Shown: in pieces, positions 60,522-64,000 of the stretch
How the letters are laid out: each line of letters begins with the position of its first letter
How positions within the stretch are numbered: position 1 is the first letter of the stretch
Source: Pontibacter mangrovi
GTDB taxonomy: Bacteria > Bacteroidota > Bacteroidia > Cytophagales > Hymenobacteraceae
Reading direction: 5' to 3'
Assembly (NCBI RefSeq): GCF_006385705.1
Contig: NZ_VFRQ01000018.1
Span: forward strand, 1 to 64,000
DNA: 64,000 nt
Notes under the pieces: generated by a model
Databases searched by the model: none
What the model saw: only the letters and a program-made list of their open reading frames with translations
What the model was told of the DNA's origin: nothing
Program-made: the position numbers and the translations under genes

Positions 60522-61766
60522 ATGGGTAAATTAAAAATCGGCGTTATCAAAGAGGGTAAAATACCGGTTGACAAGCGTGTTCCCCTCACTCCTAAAAAGT
60601 GCGTAGAGGCCATGCAAGACTTCCCGGACATGGAGATTGCGGTGCAGCCAAGCGACATCCGCTGCTTTACCGATGCCGAGTACCAGGAGCTGAGCATACC
60701 GCTGCAGCAGGACCTTAGCCATTGCGACGTGCTGATGGGAGTGAAGGAGGTGCCGATAGACCAGCTGATCCCGAACAAGACATACTTTTTCTTCTCCCAT
60801 ACGATAAAGAAGCAGCCGCACAACGCCAAACTGCTGCGCGCCGTGCTGGACAAAAACATCACCCTGATAGATTATGAGCTGCTGAAGACGCCGGAGGGAC
60901 AGCGGGTGGTGGCCTTTGGCCGCTACGCAGGCATAGTAGGCGCCTACAACGGCATCCTTACCTATGGCAAAAAGCACCAGCTGTTCGACCTGAAGCCGGC
61001 CTACCTGTGCCACGAGATGGAAGACATGCAGGAGGAGTACTTTAAGGTGAAGCTGCCGCCGATAAAGATTGCCGTAACCGGAGGCGGGCGCGTGGCGGGC
61101 GGCGCCATGGAAGTGCTGGACAAGATGGGCATCAGAAAGGTGAGCGTGTTTGATTACCTGTACAAGCAGTTCACGGAGCCGGTTTACGCCCAGCTGCACT
61201 CCGGCGACTACAACGCCCGGCCCGACGTGGAAGTATGGGACTCGCCGGATTTCTACGCTAACCCACATTTATATAAGAGTACTTTCCGCAAGTTTACCCG
61301 CGTTACCGACCTGCTGCTGGCCTGTGCCTACTGGGACCCCAACGCCCCGAAGCTCTTTACAGAAGAAGACACACGCAAGCCAGACTTCAAAATAGACACC
61401 ATCGCCGACATTACCTGCGACGTGGATGGCTCCATACCTACCACCAAGCATGCCACCACCATCGAAGAGCCCGCCTACGACTACAACCCTGCAACAGGAG
61501 AACTGGAAGCGCCATACTCCAAACCGGGTAATATAACGGTGATGGCCGTAGACAACCTGCCATGCGAGTTGCCGCGCAACGCCTCCCGCGATTTCGGTCG
61601 CCACCTGATAGACAATGTGTTTCCGCAGTTCTTTAACGGCGATGAAGGCCAGATGCTGGAGCGGGGCACCATTGCCAAAGATGGTAAGCTGATGCCGCTT
61701 TACAGCTATCTGCAGGATTATGCCGATAGTGCCACAAACAACAAGGAGAAGCAGGAGGCATTTTAA
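60522..61766 (+). CDS. Saccharopine dehydrogenase/alanine dehydrogenase-like oxidoreductase
   Basis: The 414-residue NAD(P)-dependent enzyme has the alanine dehydrogenase/PNT N-terminal domain (IGVIKEGKIPVDKRVPLTPKKC) with the FFFSHTIKKQPHNAKLL segment typical of lysine-forming saccharopine dehydrogenase (LYS1 type). A Rossmann nucleotide-binding region follows (KIAVTGGGRVAGGAMEVLDKMG, about 184-205). It may act in lysine catabolism, but the exact substrate is uncertain; related Bacteroidota proteins are often named alanine dehydrogenase. It diverges from gcvP. Confidence 0.8.
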   Translation: MGKLKIGVIKEGKIPVDKRVPLTPKKCVEAMQDFPDMEIAVQPSDIRCFTDAEYQELSIPLQQDLSHCDVLMGVKEVPIDQLIPNKTYFFFSHTIKKQPHNAKLLRAVLDKNITLIDYELLKTPEGQRVVAFGRYAGIVGAYNGILTYGKKHQLFDLKPAYLCHEMEDMQEEYFKVKLPPIKIAVTGGGRVAGGAMEVLDKMGIRKVSVFDYLYKQFTEPVYAQLHSGDYNARPDVEVWDSPDFYANPHLYKSTFRKFTRVTDLLLACAYWDPNAPKLFTEEDTRKPDFKIDTIADITCDVDGSIPTTKHATTIEEPAYDYNPATGELEAPYSKPGNITVMAVDNLPCELPRNASRDFGRHLIDNVFPQFFNGDEGQMLERGTIAKDGKLMPLYSYLQDYADSATNNKEKQEAF

Positions 61767-61778
61767 CAGAAGTACTCC

Positions 61779-63992
61779 GTGCGAGATCTAGAGAAGTTCT
61801 TTTGGGGGCTGCTGGCAGCTGTTACGGTGTTGGCCTTAACCGGCGTAACCGGCAACACATTATTGACCTTTGTGCTGTGGGCTTTCGGGATAACGTTTGC
61901 CATAGGCGGCTATTGGTTATTCAGCAAGTATAAGTATCCCAAAGCGCTATCCATACTTGCAGGAATCGCCATGGGTGCTGCATCGTTTATGTTACCGTGG
62001 GGTATTGTGGCAGATCAGAACTGGCTCAAGATGCTGCTGTTCATGCTCCCGAACCTCTGCCTTTTCCTGTTTCTGCTTATCTATACTTATCGCGGTAAAG
62101 GAGAGCAATGGTTTGGGAAAAATCTACAGCCCCTGCTCATTCGGTCTGCCGTACTGGCTGTACTTACCACTGTGTTCGCCTCTGTCCCGATCAACACGTG
62201 GGCGCACCGGCAGGTGCTGTGGGCGTTCAACCAGCAAAACGAGTCCCTGTTGCATAACCTCCGCATGTTTGACGAAAGGGATAAGGCCGTCAGCTTTCTG
62301 GATAAGCAAATGTGTGATGCCGCTATAAAGGCAGCCAATGCCGCAAGGCGTGAGGGGGAACTGTGGCTGGAGTGGAAGCCTGAAGATGGCCTGCAGGAAC
62401 TTTATGGAATAAGTGGGGCCTTAGCAACACAGTATAATGCTTACCTCTGCAAAGGCTGGGCCGCCTATGATACTGAAAACTATCAGCAAGCCTTACATAC
62501 TTTTATAGAGGCCGATTCTGTTTTGGATGACCTGGCAGGCGCTGACAGCTCCTGGAACTCCAGCAAAGTATGGTCCTGGAAGAATATGGCTGACTGCCAC
62601 GCAAAGCTTCTCACCTACGAGAAGGCCGACTCCTTATATCTTCTGGCAATAAACAAGTATAAAACAGATGTTGGCAAGTTAGATGAGAGCCTGGCAGATT
62701 TGTTCGTAAGCTTAAGTATGAGTGTATCGGCACAAGGAGCCATACACGAGGCAAACCAGGTGCTGGAGCAGGTGCTCGTCCCGTTTGAGAGCAAGTATAA
62801 AGAAGGGGAGGGAAGCTACAAAGGCACCATGAAGATGTATGAGCACTTCATCGCAAACCTGCTAAGGGCTGAAGATTATGAAAAAGCAGCTCTATACCTG
62901 CAGAAAGGCAAGCAGCTTGCCCACAAGGATAGCTTGAACTATTATGTGCTGCAGCATTATGATGGGTACCTGCAGCTGAAAACCAACAAGTATAAACGCG
63001 CTGTTTTACGGTTTGAGGAAGCAATGGCTGGCTATACTAAACTGGAAAGGCCCGGCAGTGGCAACCAAGTGGTGATCAGGCAGGCATTGTTTAGTGCATA
63101 CATGGCTTTGGCAGACTATACCAAAGCTGAGGCCTATCTACAGGAAGCGCTGGAGATAGCAGAAAGGGATCACGGTGTTGAGTCGGCCTTATACTATAAA
63201 GTATTACTGGATGCAGCACAGTTAGACAGGCAATTAGGAAAGTATGATGCCGCAAAAGAGAAGCTAACTAAAGTGCTGCGCCGCTATGAAAGCCAGTGGG
63301 GAGATAATAACAAGGTCGCTGAAGTGCTGGCGCAGATGGCTGTTATAGAAAATGAGTTAGACAACCGGCCGCAGGCAGCAGCCCATGCTACCAGGGCATA
63401 CGCTATTGCCAGGTGGTTCCCGGAGTATAAATCTGCCAGCTCTGATGAAGTTTTGCTAAACATCGCCGACGTAAACCTGAGTTTGCAGCACTATACTTTT
63501 GCCGACTCCTTATATAAGGCCGTGTTAGAACGATCGCAAGAAGACTATTATAAGGTGCAAAAGGCAAAGGCGCTTTCGGGTATAGCCCTGGTAGAGATGG
63601 AGCAAGGCCAATATAAAGGAGCAGGCGAGAAGCTGGAGCAGGCAATAAAGATAACCCAAGAGGCAGTAGGAGGGACTCACCCCATGCTATCCTCCTTATA
63701 CTATAATAGAGGCCGGCTAAAACTGACAGAAGGCAAAACAGAAGATGCTTTGCAGGAAGCAGGTAAAGCAAGGCAGGTATTAAACAGGTACTTCGCTGCA
63801 GATCATATCAACCAAGCCGATATGTATACCTTACAAGGAGACATAATGCTGGCAGAGAGAAATGCGAAAGCGGCAGGGGTAGAGTACAGGAAAGCAGAAA
63901 CGATATATGAAGGCACCTACAAAAAGAGCCACTGGAAAAGACGGCATGTAGCAGAAATGCTGGAGCTGGTACAGGCCCTGCAGTTGGTATAG
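61779..63992 (+). CDS. Membrane-anchored TPR protein
   Basis: The 737-residue protein begins at a GTG 12 bp after the dehydrogenase gene, so co-transcription is likely. Residues 8-135 hold four to five membrane helices (FFWGLLAAVTVLALTG, LTFVLWAFGITFAIGGYWLF, LLFMLPNLCLFLFLLIYTY, LLIRSAVLAVLTTVFASV). The rest is a helical solenoid of TPR-like units (ALHTFIEADSVLDDL, AKAEAYLQEALEIAERD-type, YKGAGEKLEQAIKITQEAVGG). The repeats resemble those of NB-ARC/CHAT-associated TPR proteins, but no effector domain is present. The function is unknown. Confidence 0.8.
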   Translation: MRDLEKFFWGLLAAVTVLALTGVTGNTLLTFVLWAFGITFAIGGYWLFSKYKYPKALSILAGIAMGAASFMLPWGIVADQNWLKMLLFMLPNLCLFLFLLIYTYRGKGEQWFGKNLQPLLIRSAVLAVLTTVFASVPINTWAHRQVLWAFNQQNESLLHNLRMFDERDKAVSFLDKQMCDAAIKAANAARREGELWLEWKPEDGLQELYGISGALATQYNAYLCKGWAAYDTENYQQALHTFIEADSVLDDLAGADSSWNSSKVWSWKNMADCHAKLLTYEKADSLYLLAINKYKTDVGKLDESLADLFVSLSMSVSAQGAIHEANQVLEQVLVPFESKYKEGEGSYKGTMKMYEHFIANLLRAEDYEKAALYLQKGKQLAHKDSLNYYVLQHYDGYLQLKTNKYKRAVLRFEEAMAGYTKLERPGSGNQVVIRQALFSAYMALADYTKAEAYLQEALEIAERDHGVESALYYKVLLDAAQLDRQLGKYDAAKEKLTKVLRRYESQWGDNNKVAEVLAQMAVIENELDNRPQAAAHATRAYAIARWFPEYKSASSDEVLLNIADVNLSLQHYTFADSLYKAVLERSQEDYYKVQKAKALSGIALVEMEQGQYKGAGEKLEQAIKITQEAVGGTHPMLSSLYYNRGRLKLTEGKTEDALQEAGKARQVLNRYFAADHINQADMYTLQGDIMLAERNAKAAGVEYRKAETIYEGTYKKSHWKRRHVAEMLELVQALQLV

Positions 63993-64000
63993 TATAAGCT

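Overview
The window looks like chromosomal DNA of a member of the Bacteroidota, most likely a Cytophagales bacterium of the Hymenobacteraceae (Pontibacter/Hymenobacter type); the genus is an inference. The support is: type IX secretion (T9SS) C-terminal sorting domains, a PorP/SprF protein, TonB-dependent receptors with carboxypeptidase-regulatory-like N-termini, Bacteroidota-type promoters (TAnnTTTG around -7), a bacillithiol-system YtxJ protein, and moderately GC-rich coding sequence with almost no Shine-Dalgarno sites. No rRNA, tRNA, CRISPR array, prophage or intact transposase gene was found.

Layout. 0-1.9 kb: three proteins of unknown function, the first two AT-rich. 2-3 kb: def and ruvX, overlapping by ATGA. 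3-9.3 kb: a four-gene iron-acquisition operon (DUF4856 lipoprotein, imelysin-like lipoprotein, HTTM membrane protein, TonB receptor) whose promoter is flanked by two Fur-box-like palindromes. 9.5-16.4 kb: CtpA-type protease, homogentisate dioxygenase, a small lipoprotein with a GroES-like protein, and a DUF5916 outer-membrane protein. 16.4-18.2 kb: nuoC-nuoB-nuoA on the minus strand; nuoD lies alone 14 kb away on the other strand. 18.7-24.8 kb: thioredoxin/NHL protein, DinB, a 5'-truncated Crp/Fnr regulator next to an AT-rich HEPN-like gene, acylphosphatase, serine dehydratase and hemB. 25.6-31.3 kb: a large T9SS-exported subtilase, an SPFH protein with a small membrane partner, and a small membrane protein. 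31.4-37.8 kb: an AT-rich membrane gene, nuoD, lutB, an M28 peptidase and ispF. 38-47.4 kb: aldo/keto reductase with its likely MarR regulator, a PepSY-like lipoprotein, M16 protease, a fused E1 2-oxoacid dehydrogenase, small secreted proteins, ytxJ and lipA. 47.8-54 kb: an ice-binding-domain T9SS protein, PorP/SprF and an OmpA-family protein, a typical surface-adhesin operon. 54.2-64 kb: a second TonB receptor, a DUF4136 lipoprotein, gcvP, a saccharopine/alanine dehydrogenase-like enzyme and a TPR membrane protein. lipA, gcvP and the E1 enzyme share lipoate-dependent metabolism.

The most unusual content is intergenic. There is a roughly 280-bp composite repeat in three copies, a family of short hairpins that keep the same flanks while both stem arms change together, a C-rich palindromic repeat, octamer tandem repeats, and a 134-bp non-autonomous transposon-like element sitting inside one C-rich repeat. 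The short word AAGTATA/TATACTT is strongly over-represented across genes and gaps alike.
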